DNA of 6,053 nucleotides, from NCBI GenBank assembly GCA_009787675.1, contig WQSU01000144.1, forward strand, positions 692 through 6,744. The letters are read 5' to 3'. Positions within the stretch are counted from its first letter, which is position 1, and every line of letters starts with the position of its first letter. The position numbers and the translations under genes are program-made. This DNA is from Lentimicrobiaceae bacterium (lineage in GTDB: Bacteria; Bacteroidota; Bacteroidia; Bacteroidales; WCHB1-69). Below the pieces are notes generated by a model. The model saw only the letters and a program-made list of their open reading frames with translations. It ran no database searches and was not told where the DNA came from. Positions 1-6,053 of the stretch are shown here, in pieces.

Positions 1-15
1 GAATTTCTAAACGTA

Positions 16-46
16 TTTGCGTATTTGAAAATTTTTTCGACTTTTG
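16..46 (+). promoter_or_regulatory. Candidate Bacteroidota-type promoter for the PIN gene
   Basis: TTTG at 16-19 is followed, after exactly 19 bases, by GACTTTTG at 39-46. This matches the Bacteroidota sigma pattern TTTG - about 19 to 21 bases - TAnnTTTG in all but the first base of the second box. Transcription would start near base 53, giving a leader of about 20 bases before the ATG at 73. The -33 box lies in a small tandem duplication (GTATTTGC GTATTTGA, 13-28), so a second TTTG at 24-27 exists but is badly spaced. The assignment rests on pattern only. Confidence 0.45.
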
Positions 47-72
47 CAGCGTAATTAAAATAATAAAATAAA

Positions 73-543
73 ATGAAACAACAACGAATTTATATTGATA
101 CTTCAATAGTAGGCGGATTTTTTGATACAGAATTTGAAAAAGAGACCAAATTGCTTTTTCAACGGCTTGAAAATAAAGAGATTGTTTTTGTAATTTCCGA
201 AGTACTTACGGACGAATTAGTGGATGCACCTGAAAGAGTTAGAACATTGTTAGATAACTATCCCGATGAGTGTTTTGAAAAAGTGCCATTGACAGACGAA
301 GCGAAAGAACTTGCCGATAAATACATCGCTGAAAAAGTGATTGGACAAACAAGTTTAGATGATTGCCGACATATAGCATTGGCAACCATCAACAAAGTAG
401 ATGTTTTGGCAAGCTTTAATTTTAAACACATTGTAAATCTTATTCGCATAAAAGGCTATAACGCTGTAAATTTGAAAAATGGTTATTTTACACTTGAAAT
501 TAGAAACCCCAAAGAATTAATAAATTATGGAAAAGAAATTTGA
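73..543 (+). CDS. PIN-domain protein, probable VapC-like ribonuclease toxin
   Basis: This 156-residue protein looks like a complete single PIN domain, the metal-dependent RNase fold of VapC-type toxins. Acidic residues fall where the family needs them: D9 in the N-terminal strand motif IYIDTSIVGG, E43 or E48 in the SEVLTDEL helix, D97 in the SLDDCRHIALAT motif (equivalent to the common DAxHIA motif), and D110 in VDVLASFNFKHIVN, where the S/W-N-F-K-H-I-V-N run typifies one PIN subfamily. No signal peptide or membrane segment is seen, so it should be cytoplasmic. The ATG at 73 is chosen because it follows a plausible promoter and puts the first strand at residues 5-9. Its 3' end overlaps the next gene by 17 bases, which suggests coupled translation and a toxin-partner pair. 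PIN membership is solid. Toxin activity and the RNA target are inferred and unknown, respectively. Confidence 0.85.
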   Translation: MKQQRIYIDTSIVGGFFDTEFEKETKLLFQRLENKEIVFVISEVLTDELVDAPERVRTLLDNYPDECFEKVPLTDEAKELADKYIAEKVIGQTSLDDCRHIALATINKVDVLASFNFKHIVNLIRIKGYNAVNLKNGYFTLEIRNPKELINYGKEI

Positions 544-712
544 TTGCTTAAAAATGAAAGAAGAAATTCAGGCAAAAATTTATCAAGAAACAAAAGATAT
601 GAGTTTCCCTGAGTTGCGTACCTATTATGATAAAAGGTTAAAAAATAGTGTTTTGTGGCAAAGGTTAGTCGCCCGAGATAATGCCCGAAAGCAAAATCTT
701 TGCAAATCTTAG
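527..712 (+). CDS. Small charged partner protein of the PIN gene, putative antitoxin
   Basis: This 61-residue, Lys/Glu/Arg-rich protein starts inside the 3' end of the PIN gene (17-base overlap, different frame). It begins MEKKFDCLKMK, then has a predicted helix (about residues 11-25, EEIQAKIYQETKDM) and a segment SFPELRTYYDKRLKNS, ending in a basic tail (RLVARDNARKQN). Small proteins with this FDCxKMK...AKIYEETK pattern often sit beside PIN genes in Bacteroidota, as far as I recall the family. They are plausible antitoxins, but no DNA-binding fold can be assigned from sequence. There is no separate ribosome-binding site, so translation probably depends on ribosomes finishing the PIN frame. 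The usual VapBC order is antitoxin first, so the toxin-first order here is less common. The coding call is good; the antitoxin role is inferred from context. Confidence 0.72.
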   Translation: MEKKFDCLKMKEEIQAKIYQETKDMSFPELRTYYDKRLKNSVLWQRLVARDNARKQNLCKS

Positions 713-784
713 CCCAACTTATAACTGCCTTTGCCCACCCATCACCCACTTAGGAAAATTGAACCAGTATTGAAAGGTTGAAAA

Positions 785-803
785 AAGAAAAATAATTTTT
801 CTT
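785..803. repeat. Perfect 9-bp palindrome, possible operator
   Basis: AAGAAAAAT at 785-793 and ATTTTTCTT at 795-803 are exact reverse complements around a single central A. The 1-base centre is too tight for an RNA hairpin terminator but suits a dimeric DNA-binding protein. It ends 18 bases before the candidate -7 box at 822 and so covers the expected -33 region of the promoter for the second small-gene pair. That is where an autorepressing antitoxin would bind. The A/T-only composition, apart from one G/C pair per arm, raises the odds of chance occurrence. Confidence 0.4.
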
Positions 804-821
804 CCAAATTGAAATTTGTCT

Positions 822-829
822 TATTTTCG
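822..829 (+). promoter_or_regulatory. Candidate -7 element for the second small-gene pair
   Basis: TATTTTCG at 822-829 resembles the Bacteroidota -7 box TAnnTTTG with one change. It would start transcription near base 836, about 20 bases before the ATG at 855. There is no exact TTTG at the right distance; the best -33 candidate is TTTC at 798-801, 20 bases upstream, inside the palindrome. The same octamer stands upstream of the protease gene at 1846-1853. Confidence 0.4.
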
Positions 830-854
830 TGCCCAAATTAAATATCTTAATATT

Positions 855-1058
855 ATGGTTTATGTTGCAATAAATGACAAGAAAGCAAACGGAAAAGCAC
901 TTTTGAAATTCCTTAAAGGTATTGACGGAAGTAGTGATTTCGTCAATTTTATGGATAGGGAAAAAGAATTGGAGCACGCTATTTGCGATGCAATGAAAAC
1001 CCCAAGAATTAAATCTGGAAACTCCTTACGCGAAATACTTGTAACCAATGGCTTATAA
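855..1058 (+). CDS. Small antitoxin-like protein paired with the RelE-like toxin frame
   Basis: The protein has 67 residues if it starts at the ATG at 855. A TTG at 816 in the same frame would add 13 residues, but it lies upstream of the candidate -7 box and is disfavoured. The sequence begins with a strand-like segment (MVYVAIND), then a helix with a GKALLKFLKGI pattern, an acidic middle (FMDREKELEHAI), and a C-terminal stretch CDAMKTPRIKSGNSLREIL. This organisation, with an N-terminal 'NxxGKxLLxxL' segment and a C-terminal 'AxxxxxxxxSxxE' helix, is common in small Bacteroidota proteins encoded directly before RelE/ParE toxins. Its stop overlaps the start of the toxin frame by 11 bases, typical of antitoxin-toxin operons. 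It would bind and neutralise the toxin and perhaps repress its own promoter. The antitoxin role is inferred from context and general form, not from a diagnostic motif. Confidence 0.68.
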   Translation: MVYVAINDKKANGKALLKFLKGIDGSSDFVNFMDREKELEHAICDAMKTPRIKSGNSLREILVTNGL

Positions 1059-1431
1059 AGTTGCTTATCGGAGTAGTTTTGAGCGTGATTTCAAAAAAAT
1101 GAATTCCGGTATTCAAAATTATGTTTTGGATATTGAAGATCAAATTCAAGATGGAACTCTTCAAGGCGAAAAATTGAAAGGGAATTTTCAAGGTTTTTAT
1201 AAAATTCCGTTTGGACATAAACCTGAATATCGTTTAGTTTATTAAATATACGATTGTAAAGTAAACAAAGGTGGAAATATCAGCTGTCTGTTTGATGACG
1301 TTGAACATACAATAGAAGAACTTTTAGAATGTAATGGGTTGATTGAATTTATCTTAATCAAGACCCGCGAAGAAATGAATAATTTGTACGCCCTACCCAA
1401 AAAATATATAAAACATTATTCAAGGATATAG
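1048..1431 (+). pseudogene. RelE/ParE-like toxin frame interrupted by an in-frame stop
   Basis: The frame opens at the ATG at 1048, overlapping the antitoxin-like gene. It reads 65 residues (MAYKVAYRSSFERDFKKMN... to KPEYRLVY) before a TAA at 1243-1245. The first part has the RelE/ParE layout: a first strand, a helix with FERDFKKM, then KLKGNFQGFYKIPFG and the PEYRLVY strand that normally continues into the next strand. The same frame then stays open for 61 codons (1246-1428), reading IYDCKVNKGGNISC..., HTIEELLECNGLIEF and IKTREEMNNLY, to a TAG at 1429-1431. The YRLVY-x-IYDC junction is what an uninterrupted toxin would show. No frame change is needed, so a single substitution giving TAA is the simplest cause. 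Losing the C-terminal half should remove part of the catalytic sheet, so the product is probably inactive. A sequencing error cannot be excluded. No good start codon lies just after the stop; the first ATG in frame is at 1375. Confidence 0.78.
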
Positions 1432-1522
1432 AATATTGCCTCAACTTGAAATTTTAGCAGTCGCTTTTCCTATGGTCAAGGTCGTGTTCCCTCCGCACAT
1501 GTCCCCGTTAGAAGAAGCGAAA

Positions 1523-1563
1523 ACAGGATCCGGTGGCGACCGACCTGTCAGGAATATTCTGAC
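1523..1563. repeat. Two abutting GC-rich hairpins
   Basis: The first hairpin pairs ACAGG (1523-1527) with CCTGT (1544-1548). Inside it CGGT (1531-1534) pairs with ACCG (1539-1542) around a GGCG tetraloop, leaving a small 3:1 internal loop. The second pairs GTCAG (1547-1551) with CTGAC (1559-1563), extended by one G-T wobble and one A-T pair, around a 3-base loop. The two share bases 1547-1548, so as RNA they would compete at the junction. There is no T-run afterwards, so neither is a simple terminator. Confidence 0.5.
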
Positions 1564-1568
1564 CGAAG

Positions 1569-1615
1569 GGAATGGAAAAAGGAAGAGCCTAATCTCCCTC
1601 CATTTTTTCTATTCC
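1569..1615. repeat. Long imperfect hairpin
   Basis: GGAATGGAAAAA (1569-1580) pairs over 12 positions with TTTTTCTATTCC (1604-1615), with one G-U wobble in RNA. The stem continues after a bulge with GGA (1581-1583) against TCC (1599-1601) and GAG (1585-1587) against CTC (1594-1596), around a 6-base loop at 1588-1593. It lies directly after the two smaller hairpins, which suggests a folded transcript or a palindromic element. No T-run follows, so it is not an obvious terminator. Confidence 0.5.
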
Positions 1616-1640
1616 ATTCGCTTATGCCTAAAAAAACGCA

Positions 1641-1658
1641 TTGCTTCGTTAGAAGCAA
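1641..1658. repeat. 7-bp hairpin with 4-base loop, flanked by A-runs
   Basis: TTGCTTC (1641-1647) and GAAGCAA (1652-1658) are exact reverse complements around GTTA. A-runs lie on both sides (1630-1636 and 1657-1663). Read on the minus strand, the hairpin is followed, after a few bases, by a T-run, so it could act as a weak terminator for transcription from the right. No minus-strand gene is seen to need one. Confidence 0.4.
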
Positions 1659-1769
1659 AAAAAGACCAAAGATGTTACAAAAAAACAAACTAAAAAACCA
1701 ATTATTAACCCGAAAAAAGGTCAACGTATTTCAGGACAAGACACTTTTTTGAAAGTTCTTACCCGAATC

Positions 1770-1803
1770 CTTGGGCGAAGCCGTAGCATTGCCCAAGTTT
1801 TTT
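1770..1803 (+). terminator. Probable rho-independent terminator
   Basis: CTTGGGC (1770-1776) pairs perfectly with GCCCAAG (1791-1797) across a 14-base loop, and six T residues (1798-1803) follow at once. An outer pair, TTTTTGAAA (1746-1754) with TTTCAAAAA (1801-1809), is also exact and could enclose the structure. The T-run is on the + strand side only, so it would stop transcripts coming from the small-gene region or the structured spacer before the protease promoter. Confidence 0.65.
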
Positions 1804-1845
1804 CAAAAATCCTCTTTTAAAATATACTTTGTAATAATATTATAC

Positions 1846-1853
1846 TATTTTCG
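1846..1853 (+). promoter_or_regulatory. Candidate -7 element for the protease gene
   Basis: TATTTTCG at 1846-1853 is one change from the Bacteroidota -7 box TAnnTTTG. It is identical to the octamer before the second small-gene pair. It lies 31 bases before the ATG at 1885, so a start near 1860 would leave a leader of about 25 bases, A-rich and without a Shine-Dalgarno sequence. The nearest TTTG (1828-1831) is only 14 bases upstream, shorter than the usual 19 to 21, so the -33 half is not supported. Confidence 0.45.
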
Positions 1854-1884
1854 CACCTGAAAAACAATTAAACCACAAAATCAG

Positions 1885-4800
1885 ATGAAAAAATTTACCC
1901 CAGCCCTGTTATTTTTATTTATAGTTACGGCTGTTTCCAGCCTTTTTGCTCAGGAAATGACCTATTCTAATTTTCGCGATGGAAACGGTATTACCCTCCG
2001 TTTGTCGCTCAATTCTTACGAAGTTATGCCTCTGAACTATAGGGGTGAAACGATGCATGAAATCTCCTTATCAGGAGTTTTTATTCCCAATGAAGCGGGA
2101 ATGCCCAACTTGCCGCGTATCAGCCGGTTTGTGGCAATTCCACAAGGTGCGGAAGTGAAAGTTTCTATTAAAAGTATGGAGACTGAAACCCTTGGAGATA
2201 TCAATATCGCCCCTGCGTTGAGAATACAGGCAATTCCCGAAGAACCGGTTACCGACTATGTGAAAGACGAGAGAACTTATTCCGCTGATGAGTTTTACCC
2301 GCAAAATCCTGTTGAAATTTCTGAAATTACAAGTATCAGAGGAGTAAATGCAGTGGTAGTGGGAATTACACCGTTTCAATTCAATTCTGTTACAAAAGAA
2401 CTAATTGTGATTCGTACTATAGAATTAGAGGTGGAATATATTGGAGGGTCAAGAGCGTTTGATGATCCTAAATACCGTTCACCATGGTTTGACCCAATTT
2501 TAAAAAATGCCTTTCTCAACTATGAATCTCTTCCTGAAATTGAATATCCCGCCAAAAGTTCTAAAGATGGGGAAGGATGTGAATATTTGATTATTATTCC
2601 AAACAGAGAAGATTTTCAACCGTATGCCGAACAGATTAAAGATTTTAGAACCAAACAGGGTATTTATACCAAAATTATGAGATTGGATGAAATGGGTGTT
2701 TCAACTACTACCCAGTTAAAATCGTATATCCATAATGCTTATAACACTTGGGATATTCCTCCGGTTGCTGTATTGCTGATGGCAGACCACAATACCAACA
2801 TGTCGCTGGGTATTCCCGCTGAAACTATCTCACATGACTATAGTGGCAGTTGTATTACCGATAATCAATACGCTGATATTAACGGAAATCTATTGCCTGA
2901 AATGGTTTTTAGCAGAATGGCTGCCGAAAACGAGACTCAAATGGCAATTTTGGTGAGTAAGTTTTTAGAGTATGAAACACAGCCGTGTATGGATCCAAGC
3001 TACTATCAAAAACCTATCACTGCTTTAGGCTGGCAAACCGAACGCTGGTTTCAGCTCTGTTCTGAGGTGGCAGGAGGATACTGGCGTAATCAAGGCAAAA
3101 CTCCGGTGAGGATCAATGCCATTTATCAAGGAACACCCGGAAATAGCTGGTCATCCAATCAAAATACATCCATGATCGTTAATTATTTTGGTCCTAACGG
3201 TACAGGCTACATTCCAGCAACACCTTCCGAACTGGGCGGCTGGAGCGGCGGAACGGCAGCACAAGTAGTAACTGCGGTAAACAATGGCGCTTTTGCTCTT
3301 CAACATAGAGACCACGGTTTTGAAGATGGATGGGGAGAACCGGATTTTACTACGCCCAACATCAGCCAACTTACAAATGTGGGCAAAATGACCTATCTTT
3401 TCACCATCAATTGCTTGACGGGAAAATTCAACCATAGTTATCCCTGTTTTGGCGAGGTATTTCATCGTCATACCTATCAGGGAGGAAATGCAGGTTGTGT
3501 AGGCTATTTGGGACCTACAGAGGTTTCTTTTTCCTTTGTGAATGATGCTTTTGCATGGGGAATGTACGATTTGTTTGACCCCAATTTTATGCCTTCCTAC
3601 GGATTTCAAGGTCCACATGCAGCCGCTTATTCCGGAAATTGGATGCCCGCATTTGGGAATGTTTCCGGAAAATATTTCTTGTACCAGAGCAACTGGCCCT
3701 ACAATTCCGGCGACAAAAATATTACCTACCAAATGTTTACGGCACACTCGGATGTATTCTTAAGAATTTTCACGGAAGTACCCCAAGCGCTCAATGTATC
3801 CCATGCGGAAGTTGCTTTGGCAGGAGTGTCAAATTTCATGATTGCAGCAAATGAAGGCGCCTTGATAGCGCTTACGGCAGAAATAGACGGAACACTTGAG
3901 ATTCTTGCTGTGGCTACTGCTACAGGCGAAATGCAAGTAATGACAATTCCCTCTACCTTAATACCTAACACAGAAATAAATGTTGTAATTACGGGACAAA
4001 ATTTCCTGCGCTATGAAAATGTAGTGATGGTGGTGCCTGCTGAAGGTCCTTATCTTGTTCCTGTTGGATATTCCGTAGTAGAAGAAAATAGATTAACCTA
4101 TATTTCTACCAACAGGGAAATTACCGTTACCTTGAAAAATGTAGGCATTGAACCTAACCAACCGGCAACCGTAACGATCTCCTGCGACGACCCGCAAATC
4201 ACCATTAACAATGCCACTGCAACATGTGGAAATATAGCGCCTGACGGAACGGCAACCGTAAACTTCAATGTTACCATTGCCAACGATATCCCCAATAATA
4301 AAAATTTCCTTGTGAATCTAATCGCAACGGAAAACAGTAAAGGAAGAAGTTGGGAAAGTAAAATGACCCTAAAGGCTTACGCTCCTGTTTTTGCATTAGA
4401 AAAAGTGTTGCTAAATGGCGTAGAAAATGCTGACTTAGAAAAAGAAACAGTAGCAGCGCTGACCGCTGTAGTTACCAATAAGGGCGGCGCAGATGCTTAC
4501 GCCGTAAAAGGTGTTTTGGATATATTAAGTCAATATGTTTCATTGGCTTGCGAAGAAATAGCGCTTCCGGGTAAATTATTGCCCGCAGGAGAAAGTATTG
4601 AATTTACCTATTACATTGTTACAAGTGATGTGCCTTTTAGTCATCAAGCGGGCTTTGAACTTTTACTGGATGCTCAATATGAACGCTCCTATGCAAAATC
4701 GTTTACATTATCTAAATCAGGAGAGGCTAATTACACGAATCCGGGAACTACGGGTTGTAATTCCAATGATAAATTCACATCCGTTATTATAGTTAAAAAT

Positions 4801-5961
4801 TCCGATCAATCTGTTATCATTAACAATACAAATGCTGCATGTGCATCAAACGGATATCAGGATTTTACGAATATTATAGCTGCATTTGAACCCGGAGAAC
4901 AATATACCCTTAAAGTAAAAGTTGCTTATCCAAATCCTGTAAGGGGTTGGTTTGATTTTAACGGTAATAATTATTTTGACGATAACGAACGGATAATAGA
5001 ACTCAATTGCCCAACGGCAAATGTGGAATATACAAAAGAATTTACAATACCTCAAAAAGTTGCTCCCGGAACACATCGTTTCAGATTGCGTACAGTCTAT
5101 AATGACCCTAATTTTACGCCATATACTGGTCATACTTACGGACAGACCCACGACTATACATTTAACATTGTTGAGATTCCGCCGGTTCAAAATGTAGTTG
5201 CAACTCACAATGAAAATGATATTATAGTTTCATGGAACGCACCACAAGAAGAAACTCCGGAGGGCTACAATGTTTATCGTGGCGGAGCGCTTTTAAATGA
5301 AACGCCGCTTACGGAAACCACTTTTTCGGAAGCAAATGCGGAAGGTGTTTTCGCATATCATGTTACTGCTGTTTTTAATGGAAATGTAGAGTCGTCTATT
5401 CCTCAAATGTCTAATGTACTTTGCATCATACTACCTTGCGAGATACCTGAAGAACTAAACGGAATAGCTATTGATGAAGAAAAGAGCGCTATATTAACCT
5501 GGAGCGAACCCAAAGGTAAAGGATCTCTCTTAGGTTACAACATCTATCGTGATGAAGTAAAACTTAATGATGCGCTCATAACTGCTAAGGAATATCACGA
5601 TGAGGCGTTGGAAAACGGAACCTATACCTACAAAGTATCCGCTGTTTATGAACTTATGTGCGAAGAATCTGATTTGACGGATGGCGTTGAAGTTACCATA
5701 AACTATGTGGGTATTACCAACATTCAAACTGCATCCTATCGTCTTTTCCCCAACCCCACCAACGGAAATGTTACCATTGAAGGCGACGGGCTGAACCGTG
5801 TAGAAATTTACGACATACAGGGGCGCCACTTAGCCGAATACCACAACGTGAACGGAAAATTGCAATGGAATGTAAAAAATTACGAAAATGGTATTTACTT
5901 TGTACGACTCCTTTCCGAGACAGGTGAAGTGGTTGTGAAGCGGTTGGTAGTGATTAAATAG
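1885..5961 (+). CDS. Secreted gingipain-type C25 cysteine protease with type IX sorting domain
   Basis: This 1358-residue secreted endopeptidase has a Sec signal peptide at residues 1-22 (cleaved SLFA/QE). A C25 propeptide covers about 24-215, with NEAGMPNLP at 69-77. The catalytic domain runs from about 231 to 615. In it, H477 (DHGFEDGW) and C510 (TINCLTGKF) form the dyad; they are 33 residues apart, exactly as H211 and C244 in RgpB, and PCFGEVF follows as in the family. A gingipain Ig-like domain spans about 616-718. Two beta-rich segments follow at 719-834 (KNVG..., CGNIAPDGTATV) and 834-945. A GEVED-like domain covers about 947-1097, with WFDFNGNNYFDDNE at 1022-1035 as a possible calcium loop. 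Two fibronectin III-like domains lie at about 1099-1178 and 1185-1273. A type A sorting domain spans about 1280-1358 (LFPNPTNG, YDIQGR, NGIYFVRL, KRLVVIK). The ATG at 1885 is chosen because it gives the signal peptide. The gene has its own candidate promoter and appears monocistronic. Substrate preference is unknown. It is not one of the named Porphyromonas gingipains. Confidence 0.93.
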   Translation: MKKFTPALLFLFIVTAVSSLFAQEMTYSNFRDGNGITLRLSLNSYEVMPLNYRGETMHEISLSGVFIPNEAGMPNLPRISRFVAIPQGAEVKVSIKSMETETLGDINIAPALRIQAIPEEPVTDYVKDERTYSADEFYPQNPVEISEITSIRGVNAVVVGITPFQFNSVTKELIVIRTIELEVEYIGGSRAFDDPKYRSPWFDPILKNAFLNYESLPEIEYPAKSSKDGEGCEYLIIIPNREDFQPYAEQIKDFRTKQGIYTKIMRLDEMGVSTTTQLKSYIHNAYNTWDIPPVAVLLMADHNTNMSLGIPAETISHDYSGSCITDNQYADINGNLLPEMVFSRMAAENETQMAILVSKFLEYETQPCMDPSYYQKPITALGWQTERWFQLCSEVAGGYWRNQGKTPVRINAIYQGTPGNSWSSNQNTSMIVNYFGPNGTGYIPATPSELGGWSGGTAAQVVTAVNNGAFALQHRDHGFEDGWGEPDFTTPNISQLTNVGKMTYLFTINCLTGKFNHSYPCFGEVFHRHTYQGGNAGCVGYLGPTEVSFSFVNDAFAWGMYDLFDPNFMPSYGFQGPHAAAYSGNWMPAFGNVSGKYFLYQSNWPYNSGDKNITYQMFTAHSDVFLRIFTEVPQALNVSHAEVALAGVSNFMIAANEGALIALTAEIDGTLEILAVATATGEMQVMTIPSTLIPNTEINVVITGQNFLRYENVVMVVPAEGPYLVPVGYSVVEENRLTYISTNREITVTLKNVGIEPNQPATVTISCDDPQITINNATATCGNIAPDGTATVNFNVTIANDIPNNKNFLVNLIATENSKGRSWESKMTLKAYAPVFALEKVLLNGVENADLEKETVAALTAVVTNKGGADAYAVKGVLDILSQYVSLACEEIALPGKLLPAGESIEFTYYIVTSDVPFSHQAGFELLLDAQYERSYAKSFTLSKSGEANYTNPGTTGCNSNDKFTSVIIVKNSDQSVIINNTNAACASNGYQDFTNIIAAFEPGEQYTLKVKVAYPNPVRGWFDFNGNNYFDDNERIIELNCPTANVEYTKEFTIPQKVAPGTHRFRLRTVYNDPNFTPYTGHTYGQTHDYTFNIVEIPPVQNVVATHNENDIIVSWNAPQEETPEGYNVYRGGALLNETPLTETTFSEANAEGVFAYHVTAVFNGNVESSIPQMSNVLCIILPCEIPEELNGIAIDEEKSAILTWSEPKGKGSLLGYNIYRDEVKLNDALITAKEYHDEALENGTYTYKVSAVYELMCEESDLTDGVEVTINYVGITNIQTASYRLFPNPTNGNVTIEGDGLNRVEIYDIQGRHLAEYHNVNGKLQWNVKNYENGIYFVRLLSETGEVVVKRLVVIK

Positions 5962-6053
5962 TCGCTCCTTACGATTCAAATTTTCGACATAATGTATCGC
6001 ACGCGCATTTTCAACAGGTAGGCTAATAAGAAAACTGATTGGCTTTGGCATCG
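5962..6053. other. Downstream tail without recognisable feature
   Basis: The 92 bases after the protease stop codon contain no clear hairpin plus T-run. A minus-strand frame enters from the right edge and is open here, but it continues into the protease coding region, where it reads as an antisense shadow. A gene converging from beyond the window cannot be excluded. Confidence 0.4.

Larger units (their letters stand above)
1432..1884. other. Gene-free structured spacer between the toxin remnant and the protease gene
   Basis: These 453 bases hold no convincing gene. The longest open stretch (1436-1693, from a TTG) has low complexity, no recognisable domain and runs through several hairpins. 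About 1480-1570 is visibly richer in G+C than its surroundings. The spacer contains consecutive hairpins at 1523-1548, 1547-1563, 1569-1615 and 1641-1658, a terminator-like hairpin at 1770-1803 and a candidate promoter element at 1846-1853. A 9-base direct repeat, CGTTAGAAG, occurs at 1506-1514 and 1647-1655. The clustered hairpins could mark a small RNA, a 3' untranslated region or a decayed mobile repeat; the sequence alone does not decide. Confidence 0.6.

Noticed and set aside
816..854. TTG start at 816 extending the antitoxin-like gene by 13 codons
   Set aside because: It lies upstream of the candidate -7 box and would lead into it; the ATG at 855 fits the promoter and the usual antitoxin length better.
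1246..1431. Separate gene downstream of the toxin stop
   Set aside because: There is no start codon near the beginning of the open stretch (first ATG at 1375), and the sequence reads as the natural continuation of the toxin.
1436..1693. Open frame of 85 codons in the spacer
   Set aside because: It starts only at a TTG overlapping nothing useful, has no recognisable motif, is Lys-rich because of A-runs, and runs through several hairpins.
3151..3747. 198-codon minus-strand frame
   Set aside because: It lies wholly within the catalytic domain coding region of the C25 protease and shows no domain of its own; it is an antisense shadow.
4598..4792. Alternative + strand frame within the protease gene
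   Set aside because: It is out of frame with a well-supported long gene and carries no domain signal.
5830..6051. Minus-strand frame running in from the right edge
   Set aside because: Most of it is antisense to the conserved sorting domain. The part beyond 5961 is too short to recognise, so no gene is called.
1..6053. CRISPR array, tRNA, rRNA, transposase or integrase
   Set aside because: No regularly spaced repeats, no cloverleaf or rRNA-like sequence and no recombinase motifs were seen on either strand.

Overview
The window looks like chromosomal DNA of a member of the Bacteroidota, probably an anaerobic Bacteroidales-type organism or a metagenomic relative. Four things support this. The DNA is AT-rich. 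The large gene encodes a gingipain-type (C25) cysteine protease that ends in a type IX secretion sorting domain. Promoter-like sites resemble the Bacteroidota TTTG / TAnnTTTG pattern rather than TTGACA / TATAAT. Start codons lack clear Shine-Dalgarno sequences.

Layout, left to right, all genes on the + strand. (1) Bases 16-712 hold a candidate promoter and a two-gene overlapping pair: a PIN-domain protein (73-543) and a 61-residue charged partner (527-712), probably a toxin-antitoxin-like pair. (2) Bases 713-854 are a short spacer with a perfect 9-bp palindrome (785-803) just upstream of a candidate -7 element (822-829). (3) Bases 855-1431 hold a second overlapping pair: a 67-residue antitoxin-like protein (855-1058) and a RelE/ParE-like toxin reading frame that opens at 1048. 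An in-frame TAA at 1243-1245 interrupts this frame, yet it stays open for 61 more codons to 1431. The toxin is therefore probably a pseudogene, or carries a sequencing error. (4) Bases 1432-1884 contain no convincing gene but several hairpins, a rho-independent-type terminator (1770-1803) and a candidate -7 element (1846-1853). (5) Bases 1885-5961 encode a 1358-residue secreted protease. Its layout is signal peptide, C25 propeptide, gingipain-like catalytic domain with the His/Cys dyad (H477, C510), gingipain Ig-like domain, two further beta-sandwich segments, a GEVED-like domain, two fibronectin type III-like domains and a type A sorting domain. (6) The last 92 bases show nothing recognisable.

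The two small-gene pairs and the protease are probably separate transcription units, because the terminator and new -7 element sit between them. The protease should be exported by Sec, then secreted through the type IX system and anchored to the surface or released. The most notable points are the interrupted toxin frame, the structured spacer at 1506-1658, and the protease's modular C-terminal half and apparently altered specificity pocket. I did not find a clearly new multi-gene system.
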